A DNA stretch of 64,000 bases from CAYSRJ01 sp964521865 (GCA_964521865.1 CAZFTJ010000020.1:21223-85222), one strand, 5' to 3'. Shown: positions 35,336 through 45,836, counted from the stretch's first letter. The notes: generated from the sequence alone by a model not told the origin. A program made the numbers and translations.

Positions 35336-36535
35336 CTATTCCTTTTTCACGTTTTTCTTGAACGCCTTGAACTCACGATATGAATCCAGCACCTTCTTTC
35401 CAAAATCATTCGACGGATCGACAGATGACACCTCCTTTAGGGTTTTTTCCACTCCCTGCAAAGCGATCATTACCTGTAGCCTCTGCGCTTCGGGATCTCC
35501 CTCGTAGTCGTAGCAAAGCGCTGCACCGCATACGGAAGCGATATTCCTGGGAAAGATCCCATTCTCCATGCAGAGCTTCGCGCTTCCCACGAGGCGGTCA
35601 TCGGGACCAAGCTTCCTAAGAGGGTCCCGGCCGACACGGTACACAGTGTCCTGAATCATAGGGTTTCCGAAACGCAGATCGATATCTGCCCGTATCTCCT
35701 CATTGTCCTTAGAGGTGAACACTACGGGATACTTTTTGACAATCGCGCCGCAGGTCTCGTCAAGAGCACCCTGAAAAATCTCCATGAGCTGATCATCCGA
35801 AAAGGGCTCGTGCACATAGATGTACCCCTTCAGATAACCGAGATAGGCAAGGGCGGCGTGCCCCAGGTTGTAGCTGTACAGTTTCCGTTCTACTTCAGCC
35901 CTGAAGTACTCGACCGGCCTCATATCTTCGATGGGTGGTGGTGCCTTCACGGCCTTAGCATCGTAGGGAAATGTATGATAGGAGTCGGCAACCACGAGCA
36001 AGGGGTCTTCTTCCACATATCGTTCGCCCACTGATGGCACCATACGAGCAACCACGGTGCCGACAAACCCAACGTTCCTCTCCATCCACTCTATGATTTC
36101 CGCCCTCGCTATGTGAGTGGTTACTTCTTCTCTGAGAATATCTGCCGCATTGACCACGTTTTCACAGAGATAGATATCGATCGGTTCTCTCTTCGATGTG
36201 AAGCGTCTTTTGATTCCCACGGCCAGAGCTGTTGCAATTGCGGAGAGATTCTTCACACCAACGGCGGTTCCAATAATCCGGGCCTCATCGACTGCCCATG
36301 CTACTGCAGCCGTATCTTCTGCCTGTAAGGCCTCGAAGTGATCGATAGAAAGATCAATTTCTCTCCGGGAAGAGGCATCGAGCAACTTGAGGGGGTAGTG
36401 TCTGCTTTTGTTGAGGTTTTCCACAAGCTCCCTGGACTCCTCAACAAAGACCGTCCAGTACCCTGCCTCCCAGAAAAGCTGGCCCATGAAGCCGCGACCG
36501 ATATTCCCAGCACCAAATTGTACTGCCACGTCCAT
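35336..36535 (-). CDS. Mannitol-1-phosphate 5-dehydrogenase family protein (MtlD-like)
   Basis: An NAD-dependent polyol-phosphate dehydrogenase of about 399 residues. It opens with the cofactor loop MDVAVQFGAGNIGRGFMGQLF, and has DIYLCENVVNAADIL, GFVGTVVARMVPS, LLVVADSYHTFPYDAKA and the C-terminal YNLGHAALAYLGYLKG ... DIDLRFGNPMIQDTVYRVGRDPLRKLGPDDRLVG regions in order. ATG 36535 has GAGGGGG upstream. Substrate could be another hexitol phosphate. Base composition resembles the backbone rather than the AT-rich locus to its right; its neighbours upstream are decayed sugar genes. Confidence 0.85.
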   Translation of the reverse strand: MDVAVQFGAGNIGRGFMGQLFWEAGYWTVFVEESRELVENLNKSRHYPLKLLDASSRREIDLSIDHFEALQAEDTAAVAWAVDEARIIGTAVGVKNLSAIATALAVGIKRRFTSKREPIDIYLCENVVNAADILREEVTTHIARAEIIEWMERNVGFVGTVVARMVPSVGERYVEEDPLLVVADSYHTFPYDAKAVKAPPPIEDMRPVEYFRAEVERKLYSYNLGHAALAYLGYLKGYIYVHEPFSDDQLMEIFQGALDETCGAIVKKYPVVFTSKDNEEIRADIDLRFGNPMIQDTVYRVGRDPLRKLGPDDRLVGSAKLCMENGIFPRNIASVCGAALCYDYEGDPEAQRLQVMIALQGVEKTLKEVSSVDPSNDFGKKVLDSYREFKAFKKNVKKE

Positions 36536-36564
36536 CTCAGATCCCCCTCTGCGAAGCACAAGCA

Positions 36565-37348
36565 TTAGCGGTGACAATCCACCCAAAATCCCTTCTCATT
36601 GAATTCAAGGGCTGCATACACGATCTCCTCGATGCGCCAACCATCTTCAAAGTTCGGATTGAACTCGGTGTCCTCGATGATAGCGTTGATCATCTGTTGA
36701 AGATTGATTGCCGTGGCCTTGATGTACCCGATATTGATGCCGGCTACGGGCCAGAAATACTCACCGTTGGGATGGTCAGGACCCATAACGATAAGTCGGT
36801 ACCCCTACTCCTCGAACTCATCCTCCATGGAATAGCAATGAAGCTCATTGTTGCGCTCCAAGTCAAAGTATATCGGTCCCTTGCTCCCTTAGATCTCAAG
36901 GGAGAGGTGGTTTTTTCAACCCGTAGCACCTCGATTCACCTCAAGTTTCCCTCGTGGGTTGCTTGTATACTCCACAAGCACAGCCCACAGGCTTCGTCGA
37001 CGTCCAACTTTCCCATTTTTTGTTCTTGGAATCAGACTCTCGGCCTAGGGCGTCAAAGGCAGAGATTTGCAGGGGTGCCCCTTGATAAGGGTAACAGTCC
37101 ATGCGGAAACGCGTTTTGTTCTAGTTCTAACCTAGCATGTAGCGGGTCATGTCCATGACATGGGTACACTGATCCACGAGGACGCCTGATCCGGCCTTGG
37201 CCTTCTGGAAGCGCCAGAAGAGTGGACCCATTGAATCCTTGGCCCAGTCGTTTAGGTAACGGAAGGTGAAGGTCTGACTGATCTTACCCTTCTCTACCAG
37301 CTGCCTATCAAAGGCCACAGCATAAACTTTCCGATAATGGAATCCCAT
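36565..37348 (-). pseudogene. Decayed Gfo/Idh/MocA family oxidoreductase
   Basis: Pieces of one NAD-dependent sugar/polyol dehydrogenase can be followed in order. 37127-37348 encodes MGFHYRKVYAVAFDRQLVEKG ... FWRFQKAKAGSGVLVDQCTHVMDMTRYMLG; then ACGLCLW-type middle sequence in shifted frames; then LEI-stop-GSKGPIYFDLERNNELHCYSMEDEFEE-stop-GYRLIVMGPDHPNGEYFWPV; and the C terminus NPNFEDGWRIEEIVYAALEFNEKGFWVDCHR to 36565. At least two in-frame stops plus frameshifts, and the N-terminal Rossmann half is missing. Confidence 0.8.
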
Positions 37349-37403
37349 ACCGTTTTTGATACCTGCCTTTTTCGCCTTTATATCTCTTTTAAACCCTTCT
37401 CAC

Positions 37404-37664
37404 TCAGGAATAGGTGTTTCTCGGAGAATATGTGCTTTGCAGCCTCACCAGTAGCGATGTTGTCCAGATGTTTTTTAATGTTCCCTCGAGCAGCATTTTT
37501 CCGTTGTCCCTAGTGTAAATATCTATGATGATCTTCATGAAAGTCGAATTGCCAGCCCCGTTCTCGCCCATCAACGCATAGTCCTCTCCGCGTTTGCGAT
37601 CTAAATCCATTCCCTTGAAGGCTTGCCCGCCCAGGAAACTCTGTCCGATGTCAATGAGCCGCAT
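37404..37664 (-). pseudogene. Decayed sugar ABC transporter ATP-binding protein (RbsA/XylG type)
   Basis: Only the first ~60 residues survive: IGQSFLGGQAFKGMDLDRKRGEDYALMGENGAGNSTFMKIIIDIYTRDNGKMLLEG, seen in short motifs. The Walker A lysine of GENGAGKST is asparagine, and after GKMLLEG the frame shifts and stops. The Q-loop, signature and Walker B are lost. It is the only ABC ATPase in the island and cannot work. Confidence 0.78.
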
Positions 37665-37763
37665 AATACGCTCTTCGAACTATTCCTAGACTGACTGTGG
37701 TGGCCGTTTCGGTGATTGTCGGACACATCAGTTCCTCCCCTCTCTAAAGGTCATTTGGTTTTA

Positions 37764-38123
37764 TCAGCAAGGGGGTTTTAATTCCGCTTCGGCCCCCCGA
37801 GGTACCACACAAACGAAACCGAAGGGTTCGTCACTTCTAGCGTTGATCCACTGATGTTCTTCATTGCCAGGAACAAACACTGCGGTTCCCGGCATGAGTA
37901 CCTTTTCCGGATACTGGCCCTTGATCCTACCCTCTCCGCGCACCACAAAAACTTCGTGTTCGTGGTAGTGACTGCCATAGCTCGATTTTCCACCCGGCGG
38001 GATCTCGATGTAACGCAATTCGAAGCCTTGGGCCCCTTTCTCTACAGTGAGCATCCAGTATATCTTGTTGCCCGACTTGGTGTTACACATTATGTCTTCG
38101 TTGCTGATGTCAACCATGTACAT
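37764..38123 (-). CDS. Cupin-domain protein
   Basis: A single-domain cupin of 119 residues: IPPGGKSSYGSHYHEHEVFVVRGEGRI with HxHE metal ligands, and PGTAVFVPGNEEHQWIN with the last His. Such proteins are often sugar isomerases or ligand-binding helpers in catabolic operons. GGAG lies eight bases before ATG 38123, 21 bases after the DUF4432 gene, so it belongs to locus A. Confidence 0.85.
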   Translation of the reverse strand: MYMVDISNEDIMCNTKSGNKIYWMLTVEKGAQGFELRYIEIPPGGKSSYGSHYHEHEVFVVRGEGRIKGQYPEKVLMPGTAVFVPGNEEHQWINARSDEPFGFVCVVPRGAEAELKPPC

Positions 38124-38144
38124 AATCGATACTCCACTTTCATC

Positions 38145-39284
38145 CTATTTTATAAACAACCGAATCATGTCCTCTTTTGATAAAATATTCGGACGATTTT
38201 TTCCTATTACTTTCTGAACATCTTCTATGAAATTTCTAACTTCTAGTGAGCTTTGCAAGATCCCGAATTTTAAGGTAAATTCTTTTTTCTCTCCTGGTTT
38301 AATAAATGACAAGGTGCCCCTTTCTCTTTCTTTATCTCTTCCTTCTGTCCAACAATTAGAAGGTTCAATACCTAACACATAGTGCTGTTCACCAAGCATT
38401 TTCCATTGAACGAATTTAGGTAATTGAGCTTTGTTATACATAACATATAGACCATATTGCTCATTTCCAATCTCATTAGATACAACCGCACATTTAATCA
38501 ACCCATTCTCATCTGCTTTCATTTCATGATAATATACTTTTTCTTTATAATCCGAAACTGGTTCTGCGAACTCATTGTACTTCTCAATATCGTTCTCTGC
38601 CTCAGCATCCCTAGGAGCTATCTTCTCAGAAACCGAAATGAACTTACAATTTGGTGATAATAAAGGAAATCCTATATTAATATGATAGAGGATCATGAAA
38701 GGTGATTCTTGGAAGCTATCATTAACAATGGTATCCTCAAGTAATATCTCAGATTTACCTAACCACGAAGTTATTTTTCTTCTTAATATAAGATTTTCAC
38801 CAAATACTGAAGTCTGTCGCATACAACCGGACAACGATAAAACGTACTCCGAATTCTTCCAATCTTGAATAATCTGAACATCTTCTGCCGGAATGTATGA
38901 TATTCTCCCATGAAGACCTAAAGATTCTCCCTGATCGATACAGGGGGCACCTAAATAAGTGAGACCACATGTTGTGAGAAGTCCGCCAAAGAAACCGCGT
39001 ACCCATCCCATACCTTGGGGTTCATAAGCATGAGGGTGAATTTCTTTTGTAGGTGATCTCCAACACATAGACTTTCCTTTAAAATTGGCTTGAGATATAT
39101 CCATGCTACGATCAAGTACTACAGTATATGTTAACCCTGTACCTGTCCAAACATCAACAGCTCTAACTCCCCTCCTGTTACCTTCTAAAAATTGGTAGCT
39201 TTTTATGCCCGCTATTTGAGAAATGTCTCCAACAAATTTACGTAGATTACTATTTATATCTTTGTATAAATTGTTTAAGCCCAC
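38145..39284 (-). CDS. DUF4432 / aldose-1-epimerase-like protein
   Basis: A 379-residue galactose-mutarotase-fold protein. Recognisable segments: VRAVDVWTGTGLTYTVVLDRSMDISQANFKGKSMCWRS, FGGLLTTCGLTYLGAPC, LHGRISYIPAEDV, and YVLGIEPSNCWTEGRDKERERGTLSFIKPGEKKEF near the end, as in DUF4432 proteins that lie in sugar operons. Presumably converts or senses an anomer of the imported sugar. AT-rich, unlike the genes to the left of 37.7 kb. Coupled to the ABC permeases upstream after 148 bases. Confidence 0.82.
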   Translation of the reverse strand: MGLNNLYKDINSNLRKFVGDISQIAGIKSYQFLEGNRRGVRAVDVWTGTGLTYTVVLDRSMDISQANFKGKSMCWRSPTKEIHPHAYEPQGMGWVRGFFGGLLTTCGLTYLGAPCIDQGESLGLHGRISYIPAEDVQIIQDWKNSEYVLSLSGCMRQTSVFGENLILRRKITSWLGKSEILLEDTIVNDSFQESPFMILYHINIGFPLLSPNCKFISVSEKIAPRDAEAENDIEKYNEFAEPVSDYKEKVYYHEMKADENGLIKCAVVSNEIGNEQYGLYVMYNKAQLPKFVQWKMLGEQHYVLGIEPSNCWTEGRDKERERGTLSFIKPGEKKEFTLKFGILQSSLEVRNFIEDVQKVIGKNRPNILSKEDMIRLFIK

Positions 39285-39432
39285 AGCACTCGCCTCCGTA
39301 TGAGAAAAACATAATTACATTAGAGTTTATTAATGCATTAATTTAGTTCATATTTCTTTTAAACCACATGGTCATTATCGTTATTTAGCTAAGTCGAACC
39401 CGAAAATTTTTCAAACTAATACTAATTAAGAT

Positions 39433-40275
39433 TCATTCTTTTAAAGCACCCAGAGAAAGGCCTCTGATTAGGTATTTACTAATTAATAAAGTGAATATTA
39501 TTATTGGAAAAATTGATAGCGTACCCGCAGCAGCCATTTTATTCCAATCAATTCCACGATTTGTAACAAATTGCATAATGGCAACTGGCATTGTTTTACT
39601 CTTAATTCCAGTCAATGTAAGAGCATACATAAACTCATTCCACGTAAATATTACTACAAAAGTGGCCGTAGCCACTATACCTGGCAAACAAAGAGGAAGA
39701 GAGATTCGTAAAAAAGCTCCTAATCGACTACATCCATCTATCATTGCCGCTTCTTCTAATTCTCCTGGTAATTCTATCAAAAATCCTCTCATTAACCATA
39801 CAACTAAGGGCAAATTAAAAAGAAGATTTGCAATGATTAATGCTATTCTTGTATCTAAAAGTCCTAACTTAGATATAATTATATACATAGGCAGAATCCC
39901 AGCAACAGGCGGCATCATTCTGATACTTAAGATCCAAAATAACAGGAAATTGCCTTTTTTAATTTTAAAGCGAGTAAAACCATAGGCTGCCAGGGTACCT
40001 GCGAATATACTTATTACTCCTACAGCTATCACCACTATTACACTATTGAAAAAATAACGTCCATAAGCGTATCGGTTTAAAAGCTCAATAAAATTTTTAA
40101 AGTTGGGTACAAAAACCCATATTGGAGGCATAGCAAAGGTTTGAACTCTATTTTTTAGAGCAGTCAAGAAAATCCATATAATTGGGAAAAGAGCTATACA
40201 AGCAGCAATTGTCAAAATGAAATAAATGATAAATGTCTTAATTGATTTATTCAAAATGTGTCTCCAATAATTCAA
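39433..40275 (-). CDS. Carbohydrate ABC transporter permease, MalG type
   Basis: A 280-residue inner-membrane permease with six predicted helices. The EAA loop is ELEEAAMIDGCSRLGAFLRISLPLCLPGI (residues about 192-220, shown by its key EEAA...DG...G...I.LP pattern), and the N-terminal FPIIWIFLTALKN and PPIWVFVPNFKNF are typical of the MalG/AraQ group. It starts four bases after its partner permease stops. No intact ATPase is encoded nearby, so a shared MsmK-type ATPase must serve it. Confidence 0.93.
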   Translation of the reverse strand: MNYWRHILNKSIKTFIIYFILTIAACIALFPIIWIFLTALKNRVQTFAMPPIWVFVPNFKNFIELLNRYAYGRYFFNSVIVVIAVGVISIFAGTLAAYGFTRFKIKKGNFLLFWILSIRMMPPVAGILPMYIIISKLGLLDTRIALIIANLLFNLPLVVWLMRGFLIELPGELEEAAMIDGCSRLGAFLRISLPLCLPGIVATATFVVIFTWNEFMYALTLTGIKSKTMPVAIMQFVTNRGIDWNKMAAAGTLSIFPIIIFTLLISKYLIRGLSLGALKE

Positions 40276-40278
40276 TTA

Positions 40279-41205
40279 TTACGTATATTCTTGTTTCTCC
40301 ATAGTTTTTATAAAGATTTGTGCAAGGATTATTGTAATAATTAAAAGAATCCATGAAATTGCCATAGCACGACCCATTTGGAAAAATTTGAAAGCTACCT
40401 TATATATGAAAAACGAAATCAATTCCGTATTATTCCCAGGACCGCCTTTGGTAGTAACAATTATTGGATCGAAGGTCCGCAAAGCATCTACTAGTCTTAG
40501 TACTATAGCGACAAGTATAACAGGTTTCAATAGAGGAACAGTAATCCATCGAAATATTTTTATGGAAGATGCTCCATCTATCGAAGCTGCTTCATAGATA
40601 CTTTTAGGAAGTGATACGAGTCCGGAAACTAAAATTAACGCCATGAAAGGAGTCCACATCCAAATATCTAAAAATGCTAAAGTAATTAAAGCTGTCTTAG
40701 GCTGACTTAACCATGGACGAGGTTCCATTCCAACTAATTTTATGAAGTAGTTAAAAACGCCCACATTACCATGCGTCATATATTTCCATATAAATCCCAT
40801 TACTACAGGAGTCATCATAGTTGCAAGCAAAAACAATGATGTATATGCACGACGTTTCCCTCTGGGAATTTGATTTAAAAGTAAAGCTAAACCAAATCCG
40901 ATAAAAAACTCGGTAGGAACAACTATTAAAAGATATATAAAGGTTACATAAAGTGAGTTTATAAATTGTTTATCTATCCATATGTGGGAAAAATTTTTTA
41001 AACCAACAAATTTTATAACTCCAGTAGCTATGTTATAATTTGTAAAACTAAATCCCAATGAAGCTATTAAAGGAAAAATAACTACACAAATAAGAATTAT
41101 GAGTGTAGGTGCAATTAAAAAGTATGCAAAGTACTTTTTTTTAAATTTTATAAGCCGAAGCCTCTTTTTATTATATAAAACCTCACCTCTTACGTTCTCA
41201 GACAC
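40279..41205 (-). CDS. Carbohydrate ABC transporter permease, MalF type
   Basis: The partner permease, 308 residues with six helices. IAPTLIILICVVIFPLIASLGFSF is the first helix, LLNQIPRGKRRAYTSLFLLATMMTPVVMGFIWKYM the centre, and YEAASIDGASSIKIFRWITVPLLKPVI the EAA loop contacting the ATPase. GTG start at 41205 with AAGGA upstream. Separated from its binding-protein gene by a decayed IS110 element, which may split the original operon. Confidence 0.93.
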   Translation of the reverse strand: MSENVRGEVLYNKKRLRLIKFKKKYFAYFLIAPTLIILICVVIFPLIASLGFSFTNYNIATGVIKFVGLKNFSHIWIDKQFINSLYVTFIYLLIVVPTEFFIGFGLALLLNQIPRGKRRAYTSLFLLATMMTPVVMGFIWKYMTHGNVGVFNYFIKLVGMEPRPWLSQPKTALITLAFLDIWMWTPFMALILVSGLVSLPKSIYEAASIDGASSIKIFRWITVPLLKPVILVAIVLRLVDALRTFDPIIVTTKGGPGNNTELISFFIYKVAFKFFQMGRAMAISWILLIITIILAQIFIKTMEKQEYT

Positions 41206-41399
41206 TATAATTCCTTAATATAAAATTTATAAAATTCGCTATTTGTAGGATATTTGCGAACGTAAGAAAAAATCTCAAACAAATATTCGCATAATCTCAA
41301 ATAGAAACACTCGAAGATATTTTACATTGAAGTATCAATATTTGAACTTTCTATGAAAAAATAATGCAACCTCTCTTTTTTATTCACTCATCCTTCTAG

Positions 41400-42532
41400 C
41401 GGTGGCAACTACTCATTCAGCACACATCGTATTATTCGATACGGAGTCCCCCTTAACTATAGGTGCCCGCTTACGCTGCACTAGTTCGAGTAGAAGGCAA
41501 CTTCACCCTTCATTTTAGCTCAGTTTTATAGAGCTTAAATGAATCTTTCTCCTTCAACACTCGATATACAATCGCTAAGAGCCTTCTCGCCGTCGCTAAC
41601 TTCGCTGCTTTCGGTCCCTTCTTATACCGGATCCTCGCATATTAACTTCTCAACTCACCATTTGAACTAATCACCAGTATTACCCCTCAACCATCGATTC
41701 CCTTACTTCGTGAGCCTTCCATGCGAGCCCTTTCCCCCACTCGCATACGTCGAGGGTACTATTATACTATACCCGCATAACTGTATAGCTTCGATGAACT
41801 TGGAAATCTCTCGATATCCCCCTTCTCCGTTTTTATCAATACCATAAAAAACTCCCCTATTCCAGGTCTTCTTTTCAATAAATTCACAATACTATTCACT
41901 TTTCACTATCTCCTTTACAATCCTGTCTGTCTGCCTCACCTATTTGCAAAGTATTGTGTATATTCCAAGAAGCCCTCTAATCATCTTTTCGTCAGTATCC
42001 TTCTGCCGTAACTCACCTAACCACCGTAATCCTCCCTTGCCAAACAGGCCACTGTAGCCTTTCGCTATTTTGCTTGTCTCCTCCCTCTACCTGTCTATTA
42101 TAATGCATGCTCCTTGTTCTTTACCCGGGTCCTCAGCTTTACATAAAACTCCTCATCCTTAATATCTTCTATCTCTTTAAATTATTCTTATCCCGTAGAT
42201 ATGCTTCCGATGCCAAATCAGCTCGTAATAAATACGCCAACGTCTCAGATTCTATCGAGTCAGTCTTGATCCTTGCCTCAGCTATCGCCTTCATCTTTAA
42301 GTGATGCGCTAATTTCACCTCATCTACCAACCCCCCCAGCAGTTCAACAGCTACCGGCCAGTTCCAACATGCTTCAACAACCGCCACAATTTCCTCCTAC
42401 CTATGAAGGTACTCTTCAAATGATTCCTTTCAGTTGAAAAATCTCTCCTTATCTTTGATCTCACCGTCCTCAGTGATAATCGTTGTATAATTTGTACTTT
42501 TTGTGATAATCTAAACCTCGATAGTTGTTCAT
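41400..42532 (-). pseudogene. Decayed IS110-family transposase
   Basis: From ATG 42532 the minus strand gives MNNYRGLDYHKKY, then in shifted frames TEDGEIKDKERFFN, VVEACWNWPVAVELLGG, VKLAHHLKMKAIAEARIKTDSIESETLAYLLRADL, the DEDD-type N domain of IS110. Further on come GYSGLFGKGGLRWLGEL and a C-terminal region resembling the IS116/IS902 domain (YSYAGIV-like, GSHGRLT). Many stops and shifts. It lies between the binding-protein gene and permease gene of locus A. Confidence 0.8.
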
Positions 42533-42661
42533 GGTGTACCTCCCGTACTATTGGCTCTAGTCATATACAGGAGGTACATTATTTTTTCAGCGAGATAAAA
42601 ATCATATTTTCTATCTTGCTATCTAAAATTTAATTTCTCTCTTTTGCCGTGTTTAGAATAA

Positions 42662-44032
42662 TCAATAGTATCCAGCTTGTTGAAGAACAGTTTCAATTCT
42701 TTTGCTAGCGTCATCCATTGCCTTTTGAGCAGTCTTTTTTCCCAAACAGGCATTTTGGATCTCTAACGCCAAAATATCAATTACTTCACCGATTTCAGGT
42801 ATACTTGGAAATGTTTTTGCATATGGTAATGCTCCAACCATTCCTTTATATTCAGGATGCTTTTGCTGATTTGCTGGATCATTCAACCATGAAACGCGGC
42901 ACTGTGGCTCCCCATATTTCGCTTGAATTGGAGCCCTTCCCTTTGCAGCAACCCATTGGATCCATTGGAAAGCTTCCTTCTTATGTTTTGAATCGTTATT
43001 TATGGCTTCTAGCCAACCACACAAATGAATAATAGGTTTACCTTCTAGACCAACAGGTGGGGTAGCCAATGCCACATTATTCACAACTTGGGGTTTTGAT
43101 GATTCTGGGTCATTTATATATCCAAATTGATCACTATCATGTATGCTTTGAGCAAGCATATCTTGCTGGAACAAAGAAGTGTTTTCATCACACATATTCG
43201 TGACCCAGTCGGGTGGAGAAAAAGCAACCAATGAGGCATAATATTTAGTAGCTTTGACACCAGCTGGATTATTCACTATTGGTTTATAATTTTTATCAAA
43301 GATATCTCCCCCTGCATCCCATAAAAAGTGAACCCATTGGAAGACATTACAACCTCCCGCACCTTTTAAACCATCCATACCGAAACCATATAAATCATTA
43401 ATTCCATCACCGTCTCGATCCCTAGTAAAAAATTGGGCCATATCATAAAACTGTTCATAATTCTCAGGCACCTTCAATTCATAGCCATATCTTTTTCTAA
43501 ATTCACTTTTATATTGAGGGTTCTCAAACAAATCCTTACGATAATAATAAGCCATTAACCAGAACTGATAAGGCATACCGTAAGTCTTCCCTTGATATTG
43601 TAATCCATTTCGATAAGCTTTATAATAATCTTCAAAATCTAAATCTGAACTAGTAAGTGTCTGATCCTTTAAAAAATCATCAATAGGAGTGATATGACCT
43701 GCACCTGCGAAAATCGCCAATTCTGGTATAGTCATGGTTATGACGTCATATCTTCCGGTGTCTTGGCTGCAGTCCAATAATTCTTTTTGAATGACCTCCT
43801 CATATGGAAGCTCTTCAATAGCAAGATCAATATTGGGATATTCCTTTTCAAATAGAGGCTCCAGTTCTTTTGCCCTAGCCCCATATACTCCTACTAAAAC
43901 AGCAACATTCAATTTTACTTTTTCCTCCTTTGCAGCACCCCCTTGAGCTGAATCGATGAATGCAAAAAGAATTAAAAAAGACATGCACATAAAAATAATC
44001 ACCTGCGACAAAGATCTTTTTTGTAAAAACAT
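42662..44032 (-). CDS. Family 1 extracellular solute-binding protein (locus A)
   Basis: The 456-residue sugar-binding component of an ABC importer. A Sec signal (VIIFMCMSFLILFAFIDSAQG, residues about 11-31) lacks a lipobox cysteine, so the mature protein should be free in the periplasm. The body fits the MalE-like family: NVAVLVGVYGARAKELEPLFEKEYPNIDL, YDVITMTIPELAIFAGAGHITPIDDFL, GKTYGMPYQFWLMAYYYRKDLF and KEAFQWIQWVAAK. AGGAGGG precedes the ATG. Specificity cannot be read from sequence. Confidence 0.93.
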   Translation of the reverse strand: MFLQKRSLSQVIIFMCMSFLILFAFIDSAQGGAAKEEKVKLNVAVLVGVYGARAKELEPLFEKEYPNIDLAIEELPYEEVIQKELLDCSQDTGRYDVITMTIPELAIFAGAGHITPIDDFLKDQTLTSSDLDFEDYYKAYRNGLQYQGKTYGMPYQFWLMAYYYRKDLFENPQYKSEFRKRYGYELKVPENYEQFYDMAQFFTRDRDGDGINDLYGFGMDGLKGAGGCNVFQWVHFLWDAGGDIFDKNYKPIVNNPAGVKATKYYASLVAFSPPDWVTNMCDENTSLFQQDMLAQSIHDSDQFGYINDPESSKPQVVNNVALATPPVGLEGKPIIHLCGWLEAINNDSKHKKEAFQWIQWVAAKGRAPIQAKYGEPQCRVSWLNDPANQQKHPEYKGMVGALPYAKTFPSIPEIGEVIDILALEIQNACLGKKTAQKAMDDASKRIETVLQQAGYY

Positions 44033-44098
44033 TTTTACTCCCTCCTATAATAAAAATCAAGATCAGAGTAGAAGATCTACTCCATTACTACTTCATTA

Positions 44099-44323
44099 TT
44101 AAGCTAAAACAAAATTGTTAAAGTCTTCAAATACCCAATCCTTTTTCAACGTGTCATAAATTATCTCCAGTATCTTCTGCGTCGTAGCAATAATCTCTTT
44201 CCCACCTCCTCCCTTCACTTTTAGCCAATTATAGAAACTCATCAAGTACATGTTATACTTAATTGCAATGAATGCAACCCGAACCAAAGTCTTTCGAAAA
44301 ATCTTATCACCTCGTTTTCTCAA
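44099..44323 (-). pseudogene. IS110-family transposase, C-terminal fragment
   Basis: Seventy-four codons match only the far C terminus of IS110 transposases: RGDKIFRKTLVRVAFIAIKYNMYLMSFYNWLKVKGGGGKEIIATTQKILEIIYDTLKKDWVF, seen as the G-K-R-L-R...A...N...Y..L...G...A...A..RK-L pattern. The rest of the gene is absent. It is a second trace of IS110 in locus A. Confidence 0.75.
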
Positions 44324-44519
44324 AATGATTGAAAGTAATAACTACATTAATTCATCAAAACCCATAGAAAAAGAAATTTTTTAAATTGAATAACATGATG
44401 GTTGATTTATTTCAATATTAACCTGAATAAAAATCCTAATTTTATAATTATTAACTTATATTGAATTATATTAACCTATTTTTTGCAATCATAAGTAATT
44501 CTAAAGAGCGGTAAAAGTT

Positions 44520-45836
44520 CTACTCAATTTCTCTAATTGCATCATGCAAGATATTCAATGCTTCATCTATTTGTTCTTTTTTAACAATTAGTGGAGGGTG
44601 GGGAACTATCTCAGATTGTACTCCTTCGCATCCCTCAACTATAAGACCTTTTTCTCTACATTTGTCAATTATTGATGTTTCTTTCACCTTATCCGGTTCT
44701 TTGGTTTGCTTGTCTTTTACTATCTCAACACCGACCATTAATCCTTTACCACGAACATCTCCAATGATATTACTTTTTTCTTTTAAACTATTTAAACCTT
44801 CTATAAAATATTTTCCCATGACCTTAGCATTTTCAATCAGCTTATCTTTTAAAATTATTTCTATATTCTTAATTGCTGCAACACAACTAAGAGGGCTAGC
44901 TGATAGTGAATGTACTTGGGCTGGTTCATATATCTTAAAGCTGTCAAATATCTGAACATCATCAGGTACTATAACGCCAGACCCGGCAATATATCCTGAA
45001 GTTAATCCTTTACCAATAACTAACATATCAGGTATTGTCGTGTAATGTTCACAACCAAACATCTTTCCAGTCCTACCAAATCCTGTCACAATTTCGTCAA
45101 AGATTAATAAAACATCACGTCGATTGCAAACCTCTCTTAATCCTTGTATATAATCAATTGGTGGTGCTATAACGCCTCCACCATGAATAATTGGTTCAAC
45201 CAACACAGCAGCTACATTGCCCTCTCGAATTATTGTTTTCTCAAGTATTTCAAGACAGGCTAAACCGCAATCAGGATATTGTAAACCAAAATCGCAACGA
45301 TAACAATATGGAGGAGATACACGGAAGAAGCCCGGTAATAAAGGCTCAAAATCAAGTCGCGGGTAAGTGATTCCATGTGCACTCAACGCACCTAATGTAC
45401 TCTGACCTGTGTACCCCTCCCATAAAGATATAACTTTATATTTCTTTGTGTATTTTCGAGCAAATTTTAGGGACGCTTCTATTGCATCTGCACCAGTAAT
45501 TTCAAAATGACATTTTCCAAGATTTCCTGGAGAAACTTTAGTTAAAAGTTCAGCCAACTGAACTCGACTACGATGTATAAACATGGCTGAAATGGACGTA
45601 AGCGTTAATTGGTCTTTTATTGCGTCGATCATTTCAGAGTTGTTATAACCAATCTGACAACACCAATAATGAGCTGAAAAATCGAGGTATTGCTTTCCAT
45701 TATAATCCCAGAGATATATTCCTTCTGCCTTCTCAATAATTAAGGGTTTATCTGTTCGACTTGCAGCATAACTACGTATAGTGTATTTTCTTTCTAAATC
45801 TAGTATTTCTTTTTCAGTATAGTCTTCGCCCCACAT
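44520..45836 (-). CDS. Class III PLP-dependent aminotransferase
   Basis: A 438-residue fold-type I aminotransferase. Motifs: GIYLWDYNGKQYLDFSAHYWCCQIGY, ITGADAIEASLKFARKYTKKYKVISLWEGYTG, LLIFDEIVTGFGRTGKMFG with the PLP-binding Asp, and LVIGKGLTSGYIAGSGV with the Schiff-base lysine. It moves an amino group between an amino compound and a keto acid; substrate unknown. AAAGGA precedes ATG 45836. Locus context with a NagB-like protein suggests an amino sugar or amino-polyol substrate. Confidence 0.92.
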   Translation of the reverse strand: MWGEDYTEKEILDLERKYTIRSYAASRTDKPLIIEKAEGIYLWDYNGKQYLDFSAHYWCCQIGYNNSEMIDAIKDQLTLTSISAMFIHRSRVQLAELLTKVSPGNLGKCHFEITGADAIEASLKFARKYTKKYKVISLWEGYTGQSTLGALSAHGITYPRLDFEPLLPGFFRVSPPYCYRCDFGLQYPDCGLACLEILEKTIIREGNVAAVLVEPIIHGGGVIAPPIDYIQGLREVCNRRDVLLIFDEIVTGFGRTGKMFGCEHYTTIPDMLVIGKGLTSGYIAGSGVIVPDDVQIFDSFKIYEPAQVHSLSASPLSCVAAIKNIEIILKDKLIENAKVMGKYFIEGLNSLKEKSNIIGDVRGKGLMVGVEIVKDKQTKEPDKVKETSIIDKCREKGLIVEGCEGVQSEIVPHPPLIVKKEQIDEALNILHDAIREIE

